Assembly: GCA_027859205.1 (NCBI GenBank)
Contig: JAQIBH010000076.1
Coordinates: forward strand, 1-41,288
Length of the DNA stretch: 41,288 bases
Direction: 5' to 3'
Source: Bacteroidales bacterium
GTDB taxonomy: Bacteria; Bacteroidota; Bacteroidia; Bacteroidales; UBA12077
How positions within the stretch are numbered: the stretch's first letter is position 1; every line of letters begins with the position of its first letter. The notes beneath the pieces were generated by a model. The model was given only the letters and a program-made list of their open reading frames with translations, was not told where the DNA came from and did no database searches. The position numbers and the translations under genes were made by a program. Of this stretch, positions 17,347 through 26,768 are shown in pieces.

Positions 17347-19200
17347 ATGTCAGACAAAATTAAACAAACAAAATTGTTCGAAGAGTTTCCTCCCATCTCA
17401 TTACAAGAATGGGAAGATAAGATCAAAGTCGATCTGAAAGGTGCAGATTATGAAAACAAGCTTGTATGGAAAACCATAGAGGGTTTCAGCGTACAACCGT
17501 ACTATCGTGCAGAGCATCTTGAAAATCTGAAACATCTTAAATACGTTCCGGGAGAATTCCCTTTTGTTCGCGGGAGTAATGTAAAATCTAACTTTTGGTA
17601 TGTTCGTCAGGATATAGACGCAACAGATGCAGCCGAGGCGAATAAAAAAGCACTTGACGCTCTTATGAAAGGAGTTGATTCTTTAGGTTTCGATATGTGT
17701 TGTAAAGAAGATTTTTCAAATGGAGAATTCGAGATTTTACTTAAAGATATTAGCATTGAAAGTATCGAGTTAAATATTGTTGGTGCAACAGCTGCACATC
17801 CTTTTGTTGATTTCTTAAAAACAAAAAGCCTTAATAAAAATGAAGTAATAGGTTCAGTTGGATTTGATCCATTGGCTCATCTTACTTTAAACGGTAATTT
17901 CTGTAAAGCTCAGGATGAGGTTTTTGATACTGCGAAAGAATTAATCGAAAAAGCAAAAGATTTTCCTAAGTTCAGAACGATAGGAGTTAACGGCGAAATG
18001 TTTAATAACTCTGGAGCTACAACAGTTCAGGAATTGGCATTTGCGTTAGCAATGGGTAATCAGTATTTGAATCTTTTAACAGAAAAGGGATTAGATGTAG
18101 ATACAGTTGCTCAAAAAATTAAATTTAATTTTGGTGTAAGTTCAAACTATTTCATGGAAATAGCAAAATTCAGAGCAGCGAGAATGCTTTGGGCTAAAAT
18201 TGTAGAGGCGTACAAACCAAATAATTTGGAAGTAGCAAAAATGAATATTCACGCAGTTACATCTAAATTTAATCAAACAATTTATGATCCATACGTGAAT
18301 ATGTTGCGTGGAACAACAGAATCAATGTCTGCAACTATTGCAGGAGTTGAGTCATTATCTGTTACTCCATTTAATAACGCTTTCGAAAGTTCAACAGAGT
18401 TTTCTGATCGTATTGCTCGTAACACTCAAATCTTATTAAAAGAAGAATCATATATAAATAAAATTATTGATCCGGCAGGAGGTTCATATTATATTGAGAA
18501 TCTTACAAATTCAATTGCCGAACATGCATGGAAATTATTCCAGACTATCGAATCAAAAGGTGGTTACGTTGAAGCTTTTAAAGCGGGATTTATTCAAGAT
18601 CAAGTTAACGAATCGGCAAATAAACGTAATTTAAATATCGCAACTCGTCGTGAGATTTTATTAGGAACAAATCAGTATCCAAATGCATTAGAAAAGTTTG
18701 ATGCAAATATCACAGAAAAATGTTGTAGTTCCAGTAAAAGAAATGACGCTGTAGCAGAACCAATTAAACCTTTTAGAGGTGCTGAACAAATGGAAACATT
18801 ACGCTTGAAAAGTGAAAAAGCAGCCGTAACTCCCAAAGTATTTTTGTTAACTATTGGTGATTTAACCATGCGTAAAGCAAGAGCTGCTTTCGCATCCGGG
18901 TTTTTTGCTTGTGCGGGATTTGAAGTTGTTGATAATCCTGGTTTCAATACAGTTGAAGAAGGTGTAAAAACTGCTTTGGATCAAAATGCAAGTATTGTTG
19001 TAGTTTGTAGTTCCGATGATGAATATACAGAACTTGCTCCATCTGTTTTGGAACAATTAGGAGATAAAGCAATAACAGTTGTTGCAGGATATCCGAAAAG
19101 TATTGAAGCTTTAAAAGCTAAAGGAATTAAGCATTTTATTCATATGAAATTGAACTTAGTAGAAACTTTAGAAGGATTTCAAAACGAGTTGGGAATTTAA
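17347..19200 (+). CDS. mutA: Methylmalonyl-CoA mutase small (beta) subunit
   Basis: A 617-residue subunit of the adenosylcobalamin enzyme interconverting succinyl-CoA and methylmalonyl-CoA. The N-terminal TIM-barrel region shows family patterns (FRTIGVNGEMFNNSGATTV; ARMLWAKIVEAY; TEFSDRIARNTQ). The C-terminal flavodoxin-like domain reads LTIGDLTMRKARAAFASGFF, where the large subunit has the cobalamin-binding DGHDRG. The His that ligates cobalt is therefore missing, as is normal for the non-catalytic small subunit. The large subunit follows, but 441 bases away because a four-helix-bundle gene sits between them. Confidence 0.94.
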   Translation: MSDKIKQTKLFEEFPPISLQEWEDKIKVDLKGADYENKLVWKTIEGFSVQPYYRAEHLENLKHLKYVPGEFPFVRGSNVKSNFWYVRQDIDATDAAEANKKALDALMKGVDSLGFDMCCKEDFSNGEFEILLKDISIESIELNIVGATAAHPFVDFLKTKSLNKNEVIGSVGFDPLAHLTLNGNFCKAQDEVFDTAKELIEKAKDFPKFRTIGVNGEMFNNSGATTVQELAFALAMGNQYLNLLTEKGLDVDTVAQKIKFNFGVSSNYFMEIAKFRAARMLWAKIVEAYKPNNLEVAKMNIHAVTSKFNQTIYDPYVNMLRGTTESMSATIAGVESLSVTPFNNAFESSTEFSDRIARNTQILLKEESYINKIIDPAGGSYYIENLTNSIAEHAWKLFQTIESKGGYVEAFKAGFIQDQVNESANKRNLNIATRREILLGTNQYPNALEKFDANITEKCCSSSKRNDAVAEPIKPFRGAEQMETLRLKSEKAAVTPKVFLLTIGDLTMRKARAAFASGFFACAGFEVVDNPGFNTVEEGVKTALDQNASIVVVCSSDDEYTELAPSVLEQLGDKAITVVAGYPKSIEALKAKGIKHFIHMKLNLVETLEGFQNELGI

Positions 19201-19204
19201 AGAA

Positions 19205-19618
19205 TAGATATTAGTATCAAGAATAAAGAATCAAGACAATAATAAGATGCATAATTTTAAGGAATTAATTGTTTGGCAAAAAGCAAGAAAGCTGGTGAAA
19301 GAAGTTTATGTAGTTGTGAAGAATTTTCCGGAAGATGAAAAGTATGGAATTATTTCTCAGATTAAAAGAGCTTCAATATCAATACCTGCTAATATTGCAG
19401 AAGGCGCTGGGCGTAATACTAATAAAGATTTTGGTCGATTCCTTGATATTGCAACTGGATCAAGTTTTGAACTTGAAACCTTAATAATACTTTCTTTAGA
19501 TTTGGATTTTTTGAAAGAATCAGATTATAGTGATTTGATAAAGGATATAGAGGAAATCCAAAAAATGATATATAGTTTAAAAACAAGGATTCAAAGTTTA
19601 TCTTGATACTAGTTACTA
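19205..19618. mobile_element. Candidate repeat-bounded unit carrying a four-helix-bundle gene
   Basis: A 414-bp segment between mutA and mutB is bracketed by imperfect 18-bp inverted repeats: 19205-19222 (ending TAGTATCAAGA) and 19601-19618 (starting TCTTGATACTA), matching at 15 of 18 positions with a perfect 11-bp inner core. The only gene inside is the bundle protein, whose stop codon lies in the right repeat. Related solo copies of the repeat occur elsewhere in the window. No transposase and no target-site duplication are visible, so mobility is inference and any movement would depend on outside functions. Confidence 0.5.
19247..19606 (+). CDS. Four-helix-bundle protein (23S rRNA intervening-sequence protein family)
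   Basis: A 119-residue helical protein with the hallmarks of the S23/IVP family: [16 protein letters not shown] at the start, then [19 protein letters not shown] and [18 protein letters not shown]. Family members are encoded in intervening sequences of 23S rRNA genes in some bacteria and as free genes in Bacteroidota; the fold is shared with Avd of diversity-generating retroelements. Its function is unclear, probably nucleic acid binding. It interrupts the mut operon, and its TGA (19604-19606) overlaps an in-frame TTG that reads into mutB. No reverse transcriptase lies in this window. Confidence 0.88.
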   Translation: MHNFKELIVWQKARKLVKEVYVVVKNFPEDEKYGIISQIKRASISIPANIAEGAGRNTNKDFGRFLDIATGSSFELETLIILSLDLDFLKESDYSDLIKDIEEIQKMIYSLKTRIQSLS

Positions 19619-19641
19619 ATAATCTAATTACTAAATTAAAC

Positions 19642-21792
19642 ATGAAACCAAATTTTAACAATATAGATCTAGATTTCCCCAAATCGAAACACCGTTCTGT
19701 AAAAGATTGGGAAAAAGAAAATGGCATTGAAGCTAACTGGAAAACTCCGGAACAGATTGATGTAAAGAATGTTTATTCCAAAGAAGATTTGGAAGGCATG
19801 GAGCATTTAGATTATGCTGCAGGACTAGCACCTTTTTTACGTGGACCTTATTCAGGAATGTATGCAATGCGTCCCTGGACTATTCGTCAATATGCAGGCT
19901 TTTCAACAGCCGAAGAATCAAATGCATTTTATCGTAGAAATTTAGCTGCCGGACAAAAAGGTTTATCCATTGCTTTTGATCTTGCTACTCATCGCGGATA
20001 CGATTCAGATAACGAACGTGTTGTTGGTGATGTTGGTAAAGCAGGTGTTGCTGTAGATTCTATTCTGGATATGAAAATCCTTTTCGATCAGATTCCATTA
20101 GATAAAATGTCTGTATCAATGACAATGAATGGAGCAGTACTTCCAGTGCTTGCTTTTTATATTGTTGCAGGATTAGAACAAGGAGTTTCTTTGGATCAAT
20201 TAAGCGGTACAATTCAGAATGATATTTTGAAAGAATTTATGGTGCGTAATACATACATTTACCCTCCGGGATTTTCAATGAAGATAATAGCTGATATCTT
20301 TGAGTACACTTCGAAAAATATGCCTAAGTTCAACTCAATTAGCATTTCTGGTTATCATATGCAAGAGGCAGGTGCAACCGCTGACCTTGAGTTAGCTTAT
20401 ACTTTAGCCGATGGTTTAGAATATTTACGCACTGGTGTTAATGCAGGTATGGATATTGATACTTTCGCACCACGTTTATCTTTTTTCTGGGCAGTTGGGA
20501 TGAATCATTTTATGGAAATTGCAAAAATGCGTGCTGCTCGTATGCTTTGGGCGAAATTAGTAAAACAATTTAATCCTAAGAATCCAAAATCGATGGCATT
20601 ACGCACACACTCACAAACTTCTGGTTGGAGTTTAACCGAGCAAGATCCATTCAATAATGTTGCTCGAACTTGTGTAGAAGCAATGGCCGCCACTTTGGGT
20701 CATACACAGTCCTTACATACAAATGCTTTAGATGAGGCTATTGCATTACCAACAGAATTCTCTGCACGTATTGCACGTAATACACAGATTTATATCCAGG
20801 AAGAAACACAAATTTGCAAAGCTGTTGATCCTTGGGCTGGTTCTTATTATGTTGAGAAGTTAACTAAAGAGATCGCAGATAAAGCCTGGGCTTTAATTCA
20901 AGAGGTTGAAGAACTGGGCGGAATGGCTAAAGCAATTGAAACAGGAATACCAAAAATGCGTATCGAAGAGGCTGCTGCACGCAAACAAGCAAGAATTGAT
21001 ACAGGTAAAGATACTATTGTAGGTGTGAACAAATACAGATTGGAAAAAGAAGATCCAATTGAAATTTTAGATGTAGATAATACTGCTGTTCGTGAGGCTC
21101 AATTAAAAAGATTAGCTAAATTACGTGCTGAAAGAAATGAAGAAGAAACGCAAGCAGCATTAAAAATGATTGAAGAATGTGCTGCATCAGGTAAGGGTAA
21201 TTTACTGGAATTAGCGATTGACGCTGCTAAAAAACGGGCTTCTTTAGGTGAAATATCTGATGCTTGCGAAAAGACCGCAGGACGATATAAAGCTGTAATT
21301 AGATCTATAACAGGAGTATATATGTCAGAATCAAAAGACGATGTAAATTATAAGAAAGCAAAAGAACTGGTTAAAAAATTTGCTGCTAACGAAGGTCGTC
21401 AACCGCGTATTATGATTGCTAAAATGGGTCAAGATGGTCACGACCGTGGTGCAAAAGTTGTTTCAACAGGATATGCCGATTTAGGTTTTGATGTTGACAT
21501 CGGGCCGCTATTTCAAACACCGGCTGAATCAGCTAAACAAGCAGTAGAAAACGATGTTCATATTCTGGGTGTTTCTTCATTAGCAGCCGGACATAAAACT
21601 TTGGTGCCACAAGTAATGGCAGAACTTAAAAAGCTTGGTCGAGATGATATTATGATTATTGTTGGAGGAGTTATTCCGGCTCAGGATTATAAATTCTTGT
21701 ATGACGCTGGAGTTGCAGGAGTATTTGGTCCTGGAACACAAATTCCTGTTGCAGCTATAAAGATGCTTGAGATTATGCTTGAAGAAGAATAG
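19642..21792 (+). CDS. mutB: Methylmalonyl-CoA mutase large (alpha) subunit
   Basis: The 716-residue catalytic subunit. The TIM barrel includes the substrate region [17 protein letters not shown] and [13 protein letters not shown]-like segments. The cobalamin domain has [13 protein letters not shown], with the cobalt-ligating His, plus [14 protein letters not shown] and IIVGGVIP. The ATG at 19642 is chosen because homologues start close to this point. An upstream in-frame TTG at 19603 would add 13 residues encoded by repeat DNA and overlaps the stop of the bundle gene, so reinitiation there is possible but less likely. A terminator follows. Confidence 0.95.
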   Translation: MKPNFNNIDLDFPKSKHRSVKDWEKENGIEANWKTPEQIDVKNVYSKEDLEGMEHLDYAAGLAPFLRGPYSGMYAMRPWTIRQYAGFSTAEESNAFYRRNLAAGQKGLSIAFDLATHRGYDSDNERVVGDVGKAGVAVDSILDMKILFDQIPLDKMSVSMTMNGAVLPVLAFYIVAGLEQGVSLDQLSGTIQNDILKEFMVRNTYIYPPGFSMKIIADIFEYTSKNMPKFNSISISGYHMQEAGATADLELAYTLADGLEYLRTGVNAGMDIDTFAPRLSFFWAVGMNHFMEIAKMRAARMLWAKLVKQFNPKNPKSMALRTHSQTSGWSLTEQDPFNNVARTCVEAMAATLGHTQSLHTNALDEAIALPTEFSARIARNTQIYIQEETQICKAVDPWAGSYYVEKLTKEIADKAWALIQEVEELGGMAKAIETGIPKMRIEEAAARKQARIDTGKDTIVGVNKYRLEKEDPIEILDVDNTAVREAQLKRLAKLRAERNEEETQAALKMIEECAASGKGNLLELAIDAAKKRASLGEISDACEKTAGRYKAVIRSITGVYMSESKDDVNYKKAKELVKKFAANEGRQPRIMIAKMGQDGHDRGAKVVSTGYADLGFDVDIGPLFQTPAESAKQAVENDVHILGVSSLAAGHKTLVPQVMAELKKLGRDDIMIIVGGVIPAQDYKFLYDAGVAGVFGPGTQIPVAAIKMLEIMLEEE

Positions 21793-21815
21793 TTAAAATT
21801 TTATCTCAAATATTA

Positions 21816-21850
21816 ATAGGACTAACATTTTTGTTGGTCCTATTTTATGT
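21816..21850 (+). terminator. Intrinsic terminator of the mut operon
   Basis: ATAGGACTAAC (21816-21826) pairs with GTTGGTCCTAT (21833-21843), one G-T pair, with an ATTTTT loop and a TTTTAT tail. The rest of the gap to 22043 is AT-rich without a recognised signal. Confidence 0.8.
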
Positions 21851-22043
21851 AAAACTATATTAAAAATAAAGAAACATTATCATTGAGAATTGAAAAGATT
21901 TTGCTAATTCCATTTATATTTTGCTACATAAATCTTAGTTTAGGCATTTGAAGTAATGAGTTTAAACCACTCATAAAATGTGGAAGTCAATTAGTATAGG
22001 AATTTTGAATTAATATTCAGAACTTGTTATTTAAACTTTATAT

Positions 22044-22742
22044 ATGTTAAGATTTATTCTTTTGATATTATTTAGTTGCATGCTATTTCAATTAAGTTAT
22101 GGACAGTTGCAACAAAAAAGCTTAAAAATGAACGATAAAAGCAAGTTAAAATATTCTTGTTATTTACCAGATAATTATGAAATGAAGGATTCCCTTCCTT
22201 TAATCATCGCTCTACATTGGGGTTGGGGTCAAGATAATATCCCAAAGTATTTTTCTAAGATTTTTATGGAAGAATTTATTCTGCCAATTTTTAAAGATCA
22301 GAAAAGTATAATTGTAGCTCCAGATTGTCCGGGAAATTCGTGGATTGAAAACATAAGCACAAATTCTGTTTTGGAATTAAGAAATTACTGTATTGATGAA
22401 TACAACATAGACACCAGCAAAATTTTAATTACAGGATTTAGTTTAGGTGGAATTGGTACTTGGTATTATGCTGCACATTATTCTAATTTGTATAGCTACG
22501 CCATGCCTATTGCAGGCTATCCTAAAGAGGAATGGCTCGACCACATTAATAATATACATCTAAGTATTATAAATAGTATAGATGATGTAGTTATTCCTTT
22601 TGAACAGGCGAATACTGCAGCAGAATATCTCATTAAAAAGGGACTAGATGTTAATTATAAAAAGCTATATGGTGTAAGTCATTATAACACAAAACTATTT
22701 ATAAACCCGGCTAAATCATTCTTGCCAGATATTTTTGATTAG
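22044..22742 (+). CDS. Secreted alpha/beta hydrolase (esterase-like)
   Basis: A 232-residue exported hydrolase. Residues 1-20 are a signal peptide ending LSYG before Gln21. The mature part begins near LKYSCYLPDNY, then LPLIIALHWGWGQ (oxyanion region), Ser133 in the GFSLGG elbow, an Asp at 180 or 181 (NSIDDVVIP) and His213 in GVSHYN, a full triad. The arrangement resembles the dienelactone hydrolase/feruloyl esterase-like putative esterases of Bacteroidota, acting in the periplasm or outside. The substrate is unknown. No clear promoter match was found. Confidence 0.8.
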   Translation: MLRFILLILFSCMLFQLSYGQLQQKSLKMNDKSKLKYSCYLPDNYEMKDSLPLIIALHWGWGQDNIPKYFSKIFMEEFILPIFKDQKSIIVAPDCPGNSWIENISTNSVLELRNYCIDEYNIDTSKILITGFSLGGIGTWYYAAHYSNLYSYAMPIAGYPKEEWLDHINNIHLSIINSIDDVVIPFEQANTAAEYLIKKGLDVNYKKLYGVSHYNTKLFINPAKSFLPDIFD

Positions 22743-22854
22743 ATGTTAATTGAAACTAAATATTTTATTATTAACAAACTAGTAAAATGAAAAAGGAAGT
22801 GTAATTAACAAAATGTTTCTTTAAATTTAAAGATTAATTTCAAACCTATTTGTC

Positions 22855-23835
22855 ATGAAAAAGGTAATAATAATTTGTTTATCTCTTTTAGTAAATTTCC
22901 AATTTGGTTATTCTCAAGGAATTGAAAAAATGCTGTGGGATAAGGATTTTCAAATTCATATTACTTTGGCAAATGACTCAAATTATATATTAGATATAAA
23001 AGAGTTACATCATACAGAAGTTGCAGAAGATGGTTCTTCATCATTTACATATTTACCCACAAGACTAGAAAACGATTTTGTAAATAAGCTGAAGCAAACA
23101 GAAGTCGATACAAATAGTTTAGATCAAGTAGATTTTTTAAACTCGAATAAAACATTGTGGAGTGCTTTACACAGCTCTATTGGAGGCGGTTGGGTGCATT
23201 TTGTTAATTGTTTGTTGTATTCATTGGAAACAGCATATTTAGATATTGATGCTCCTTTAATGAAACGACCCGAAAGCAAATGGAAACCTAGGCCAAAGAC
23301 AGAGTCATATAAAAGAACTAAAAAGTGGGAATATTATGTTCCTGTTGATCAGAAATTGGCAATTAGAGAATATAAAATAAAAAAAACAGGTAATAATTTA
23401 GGTTATATAAATGATGTTCCACATGAGTTCATCAATTTGTTTTTAAGCATAAAGCAGTCTGAATATGAGCAGATGAATTTTAATTATAGGAAAAGAGATA
23501 AAGCTAAAATTGATATGATTAAAATTTTAGTCGGAGCAAATTATTTGGGCGAAACACAGATTAAATATATAAAATCCATGGTACTTAAGTCTATGGTTGA
23601 TTATGCAGAAAATCAGTTACCGTCGGTAATTATTTTTGACAATTTTAATGCTGCAGTGGCTATGAGCCTTAATGAAACAGGCTATCAAGTTGATAAAATT
23701 GTTTTTGCCGATGAGCGTTTTATTTCATTAGAAACACGATTGGAAAGAGTAAATCAAATAAATTTAATTGTAAATCAAATAAATAAAGTTAACAAGGAGG
23801 TTTTTCAGCAAAAACTAAAGTCTTATTATAATTGA
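22855..23835 (+). CDS. Secreted protein of unknown function
   Basis: A 326-residue protein with a signal peptide (residues 1-20, ending FGYSQ). No known domain was recognised. Conspicuous segments are LWSALHSSIGGGWVHFVNC, a Pro/Lys/Trp-rich stretch RPESKWKPRPKTESYKRTKK, and a mixed helical C-terminal half with VIIFDNFNAAVAMSLNETG. The GGGWVHF segment and the paired aromatic/basic stretch look conserved rather than random, so this is a real gene. The last 10 bases overlap the convergent methyltransferase gene. Confidence 0.75.
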   Translation: MKKVIIICLSLLVNFQFGYSQGIEKMLWDKDFQIHITLANDSNYILDIKELHHTEVAEDGSSSFTYLPTRLENDFVNKLKQTEVDTNSLDQVDFLNSNKTLWSALHSSIGGGWVHFVNCLLYSLETAYLDIDAPLMKRPESKWKPRPKTESYKRTKKWEYYVPVDQKLAIREYKIKKTGNNLGYINDVPHEFINLFLSIKQSEYEQMNFNYRKRDKAKIDMIKILVGANYLGETQIKYIKSMVLKSMVDYAENQLPSVIIFDNFNAAVAMSLNETGYQVDKIVFADERFISLETRLERVNQINLIVNQINKVNKEVFQQKLKSYYN

Positions 23836-24803
23836 TTTGCCTTATAAATGCCGAATACAAAGTCACTGTTTGAATTCTTAATAAACTGATCCTCTAAGTA
23901 AAAAATTCTATTCAATAATGTGTTGGTTTTTAAATCCTCGATAAGGAAGTTGTGAGCAATGTCCTTGAATAAAAGCATTGCTAAGTTTCCACCAAGTTTT
24001 TTCTCCTCAACAATATTAAACCTATCGTGAATATATGGAATTATTCGATTGGATTCGATTGCTTCAGATGGATCTGTAATAATCATTCTTAATAACCCTG
24101 GACCAGACACTTTGTTTTTAGTAATATTTATTTTGAATCGTTTTTTATAATTCCTGGGGATTTCAAATTTCAAAATTCGATTTATTTCTTTAATTTGAGC
24201 TTTTTTTAATTGAAGTCGGGATGAACCAACATATTCATTTATAATTAATAAGCCATCATGAGCTAAAGTTTTCTTTACTTTATCTAATAACAGGTCAATG
24301 TTTTTAAAATGATGTAAAGATGAGTGAAACAGAACAGCATCGTAATAATTATCCAATAATTGAATATTATTAATGTTTGTGCACTCAAATATCATATTCG
24401 AAAGTTTTTTCTCTTTTGCTTTTTTTTCAGCTTCAGCTAGAATTTTTTCAGAGAAATCGACACATCTTATTTCGATAAAATTCTTATATGTTGCAAATTG
24501 TATTTCGTGACTGCATACCCCACTTCCTAACGACAATAATTTTAAATTTTCTTTTGAAAAGAAATACTTTTCTACAATGTAATGTTCATAGGATTCAGTG
24601 TTGTCTCCAGAGATAATTTTGTTCCACCTTTCCCTAATCTTGGGGATTATCCACCAATTTGAAGATTCAATTTCTATTTTATTAAAAGTACTTTTTGTTC
24701 TCTTTGTACTTACTAGAGTAAATTTAGAAAAGAAATATAAAAGACCTCTTTGATAGATTTTAAAGAATGTTTCAATAATATCATCAGATGTGATTATTCT
24801 CAT
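23826..24803 (-). CDS. Class I SAM-dependent methyltransferase
   Basis: A 325-residue enzyme. Motif I is LLSLGSGVCSHE (89-100), followed by an acidic loop at IRCVDFSEKILAEA, motif IV-like YYDAVLFHSSLHHF and LLIINEYVG. The N-terminal 80 residues contain WWIIPKIRERWNKIISG, a helical cap. The substrate cannot be told. It is the last gene of a likely minus-strand operon, 18 bases after the DUF6048-like gene, and overlaps the convergent gene by 10 bases. Confidence 0.85.
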   Translation of the reverse strand: MRIITSDDIIETFFKIYQRGLLYFFSKFTLVSTKRTKSTFNKIEIESSNWWIIPKIRERWNKIISGDNTESYEHYIVEKYFFSKENLKLLSLGSGVCSHEIQFATYKNFIEIRCVDFSEKILAEAEKKAKEKKLSNMIFECTNINNIQLLDNYYDAVLFHSSLHHFKNIDLLLDKVKKTLAHDGLLIINEYVGSSRLQLKKAQIKEINRILKFEIPRNYKKRFKINITKNKVSGPGLLRMIITDPSEAIESNRIIPYIHDRFNIVEEKKLGGNLAMLLFKDIAHNFLIEDLKTNTLLNRIFYLEDQFIKNSNSDFVFGIYKANQL

Positions 24804-24821
24804 TTACTTAATCTGAAAAGT

Positions 24822-25514
24822 TTATTTTCTATTAAAAGGTATTTGATAAAAGATGTAATAGTTAGCTCCTAAAGTAATAGTTTTTTCTCCAGTGCCAAAT
24901 CCCGGGATATCGTATGGCTGAAAATTTAAATCTTCATCACCGGAAATCCTTACTCTCACAAGCCCCGACCAGCCTAAATAAACATTTTTAAAAATCTCTC
25001 CTTTTATTCCAAATGAAGCTTCAAGCCAATATGTCTTGTAGGATTTTGAATCCACAGAAGTAGAGTATATTGGCCAATGATCTGGTTCTAAAATTAGATC
25101 GCTTGCAGAATGGCTGAAGTCCGCCCAAGCTAAACGAATTCCCATTCCTAAATAATCAGAAGGTTGTTTTTTAAGCATATTATAATCCATACCTAATTTA
25201 TAAAAATAACCCTCAGATAGATAATGGTAATTGTCTTTTTTTATTTTAATTTCAGAGTATCCTGCTTCGAAAATGCCGTAATATTTATCGCTTAAATTAA
25301 AATCAAATGATGCTTCATAAGAAATACGTTCTGGTTTAAATAAATAATCAGAAAATCGCCCAACATTTAACCCAAGCTTTAATCCTTTTAATTCTAATGG
25401 TATTTTTTCTTTAACAGGGACATAATTTTCTTCATCTTGTCCGTATGAGAAAGAAAATGTAATGAGGAGAATAGTAATACTAAAGATATATTTTAACATG
25501 TCCATTTTCATCAT
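24822..25514 (-). CDS. DUF6048-like outer-membrane protein
   Basis: A 230-residue exported protein with a signal peptide ending SFSYG before Q. Alternating hydrophobic strands with aromatic residues (GLKLGLNVGRFSDYLF; GIFEAGYSEIKIKK; YLGWSGLVRVRISG) and a C-terminal strand ending in YQIPFNRK suggest a small outer-membrane beta-barrel. The resemblance to DUF6048 rests on pattern and on its partner: the upstream gene looks like DUF6452, and the two are commonly adjacent in Bacteroidota. The listed start overlaps that gene by 35 bases; internal ATGs at 25505 and 25499 would shorten the overlap and are equally plausible. Confidence 0.7.
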   Translation of the reverse strand: MMKMDMLKYIFSITILLITFSFSYGQDEENYVPVKEKIPLELKGLKLGLNVGRFSDYLFKPERISYEASFDFNLSDKYYGIFEAGYSEIKIKKDNYHYLSEGYFYKLGMDYNMLKKQPSDYLGMGIRLAWADFSHSASDLILEPDHWPIYSTSVDSKSYKTYWLEASFGIKGEIFKNVYLGWSGLVRVRISGDEDLNFQPYDIPGFGTGEKTITLGANYYIFYQIPFNRK

Positions 25515-25956
25515 TTGTTATTTCATCTTGTACAAGATAAATAGAGTCAATTAAATTAGTAGTGTCGGTAATAAAACTTAAACTGTTAATTTTATAGTTG
25601 AGAATAAAGCCACATTCTGGCGATAAAAAAAACAGCTCGTTTTGGTGAAATATTTGAATCGTATCTTTTAAAACCTCATGTTTTGAACTTAATATTATTG
25701 TTGTACTTGTATCGTTTGGCGATAACATAAAAAAGAAGCTATTCTCACTTCCATCTTCCCAATAATGAATGCTATCAGGCCATTCAGGTGAATAAAACGA
25801 TAAGCTATCTAAATATTTCCCGTTTATTAAATTTGTATCTACAACAATTATCTCGGCATTAATTAATGACTCTGTGTCTGATGTGCATATATCATCGCCA
25901 CATGAAATAAATATTAATGTAATAAAAAATATAGGAAGATATTTAATGATTTTCAT
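25480..25956 (-). CDS. DUF6452-like lipoprotein
   Basis: A 158-residue lipoprotein, lipobox FISC with Cys19. The mature N-terminus CGDDICTSDTES has the second Cys and the ICT pattern seen in DUF6452 proteins. The rest is predicted beta strands with Ser/Thr-rich turns. No enzymatic motif is visible. It shares an overlap with the DUF6048-like gene, supporting a joint role in the envelope, which is unknown. It has its own -7 box (TATTTTTG on the minus strand) at 25982-25989, about 25 bases upstream. Confidence 0.7.
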   Translation of the reverse strand: MKIIKYLPIFFITLIFISCGDDICTSDTESLINAEIIVVDTNLINGKYLDSLSFYSPEWPDSIHYWEDGSENSFFFMLSPNDTSTTIILSSKHEVLKDTIQIFHQNELFFLSPECGFILNYKINSLSFITDTTNLIDSIYLVQDEITNDENGHVKIYL

Positions 25957-25981
25957 TGTTGTATTTGCACCTTTTAATCAG

Positions 25982-25989
25982 CAAAAATA
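25982..25989 (-). promoter_or_regulatory. -7 box for the DUF6452-like gene
   Basis: TATTTTTG on the minus strand, a full match to TAnnTTTG, in the 47-base gap below lpxH. It suggests that the last three genes of the series can be transcribed separately from the upstream ones. Confidence 0.5.
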
Positions 25990-26003
25990 AAGGTTTATTC
26001 TTA

Positions 26004-26762
26004 TTATTGATCTATCTTACTTAAATAATTCTTTAAATGCATTTCTTTTCCGTCAAACTCTGCATAAGTAAAATGACTTAACCAATCGCCAAGGTTTATA
26101 TAACGGCATGTTTCATTTAATTTTAAATCCGAAGGAAGATGCCTGTGTCCATACACCATATAATCGAATTGCTCTTTCTTTAACAGCTCTTTAGAATAAA
26201 TTATTAACCATTCTTTATCTTCACCTTCAAACGGTCTTGTTTCTCTTGAGTATCTGCTGTGTGTTGACCACCGATTCGCAATCCACATTCCAATATTTGG
26301 ATGAAAACGGGCAAAAACCCATTGAAAAAATCTATTAGCGAATATTTTTTTCAATAATTTGTATAATGGGTCTCCAGGTCCAAAGCCATCACCATGTGCT
26401 AAATAAAATTTTTTACCCGAAAACTCTTTGACAATGGGTTTCTTATGTAAAATAACTCCAGTTTCTTGGGGCAGATAATCAAAAATCCACATATCATGAT
26501 TACCCGTAAAGAAATGAACAGGAATACCAGAATCAGTAATTTCACAAAGTTTACCTAAAAACCTGGAAAAGCCCTTTGGAATTGTTCGTTTGTATTCAAA
26601 CCAAAAATCAAAGATATCGCCTAAAAGATAAATTTCTTTAGCGTCATCTTTAATTTCATCAAGCCATTTAACAAATAACTTTTCTCTTTTAAGGCTTTCC
26701 TTGTTGTTGGGTAAGCCTAAATGTACATCAGATGCGAAATATATTTTCTTTCCTTTGTTCAA
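26004..26762 (-). CDS. lpxH: UDP-2,3-diacylglucosamine diphosphatase family (LpxH)
   Basis: A 252-residue metallophosphoesterase of lipid A synthesis, cleaving UDP-2,3-diacylglucosamine to lipid X and UMP at the inner membrane surface. The metal ligands are present: Asp12 and His14 (SDVHLG), Asp49 (LLGDIFDFW), Asn88 (GNHD), His123 (AHGDG) and His206/His208 (YGHRH). No ATG is available: the frame opens at a TTG (26762), two codons after the in-frame stop of the TlpA-like gene upstream. The two genes are separated by 6 bases and are probably cotranscribed. Confidence 0.88.
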   Translation of the reverse strand: MNKGKKIYFASDVHLGLPNNKESLKREKLFVKWLDEIKDDAKEIYLLGDIFDFWFEYKRTIPKGFSRFLGKLCEITDSGIPVHFFTGNHDMWIFDYLPQETGVILHKKPIVKEFSGKKFYLAHGDGFGPGDPLYKLLKKIFANRFFQWVFARFHPNIGMWIANRWSTHSRYSRETRPFEGEDKEWLIIYSKELLKKEQFDYMVYGHRHLPSDLKLNETCRYINLGDWLSHFTYAEFDGKEMHLKNYLSKIDQ

Positions 26763-26768
26763 ATTACC

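Noticed and set aside
19205-19618. Diversity-generating retroelement
   Set aside because: The bundle protein is Avd-like only in fold; no reverse transcriptase, template repeat or variable repeat was found in the window.
19419-19727. Minus-strand frame across the bundle gene and mutB start
   Set aside because: Lies opposite two well-supported genes and shows no family features.
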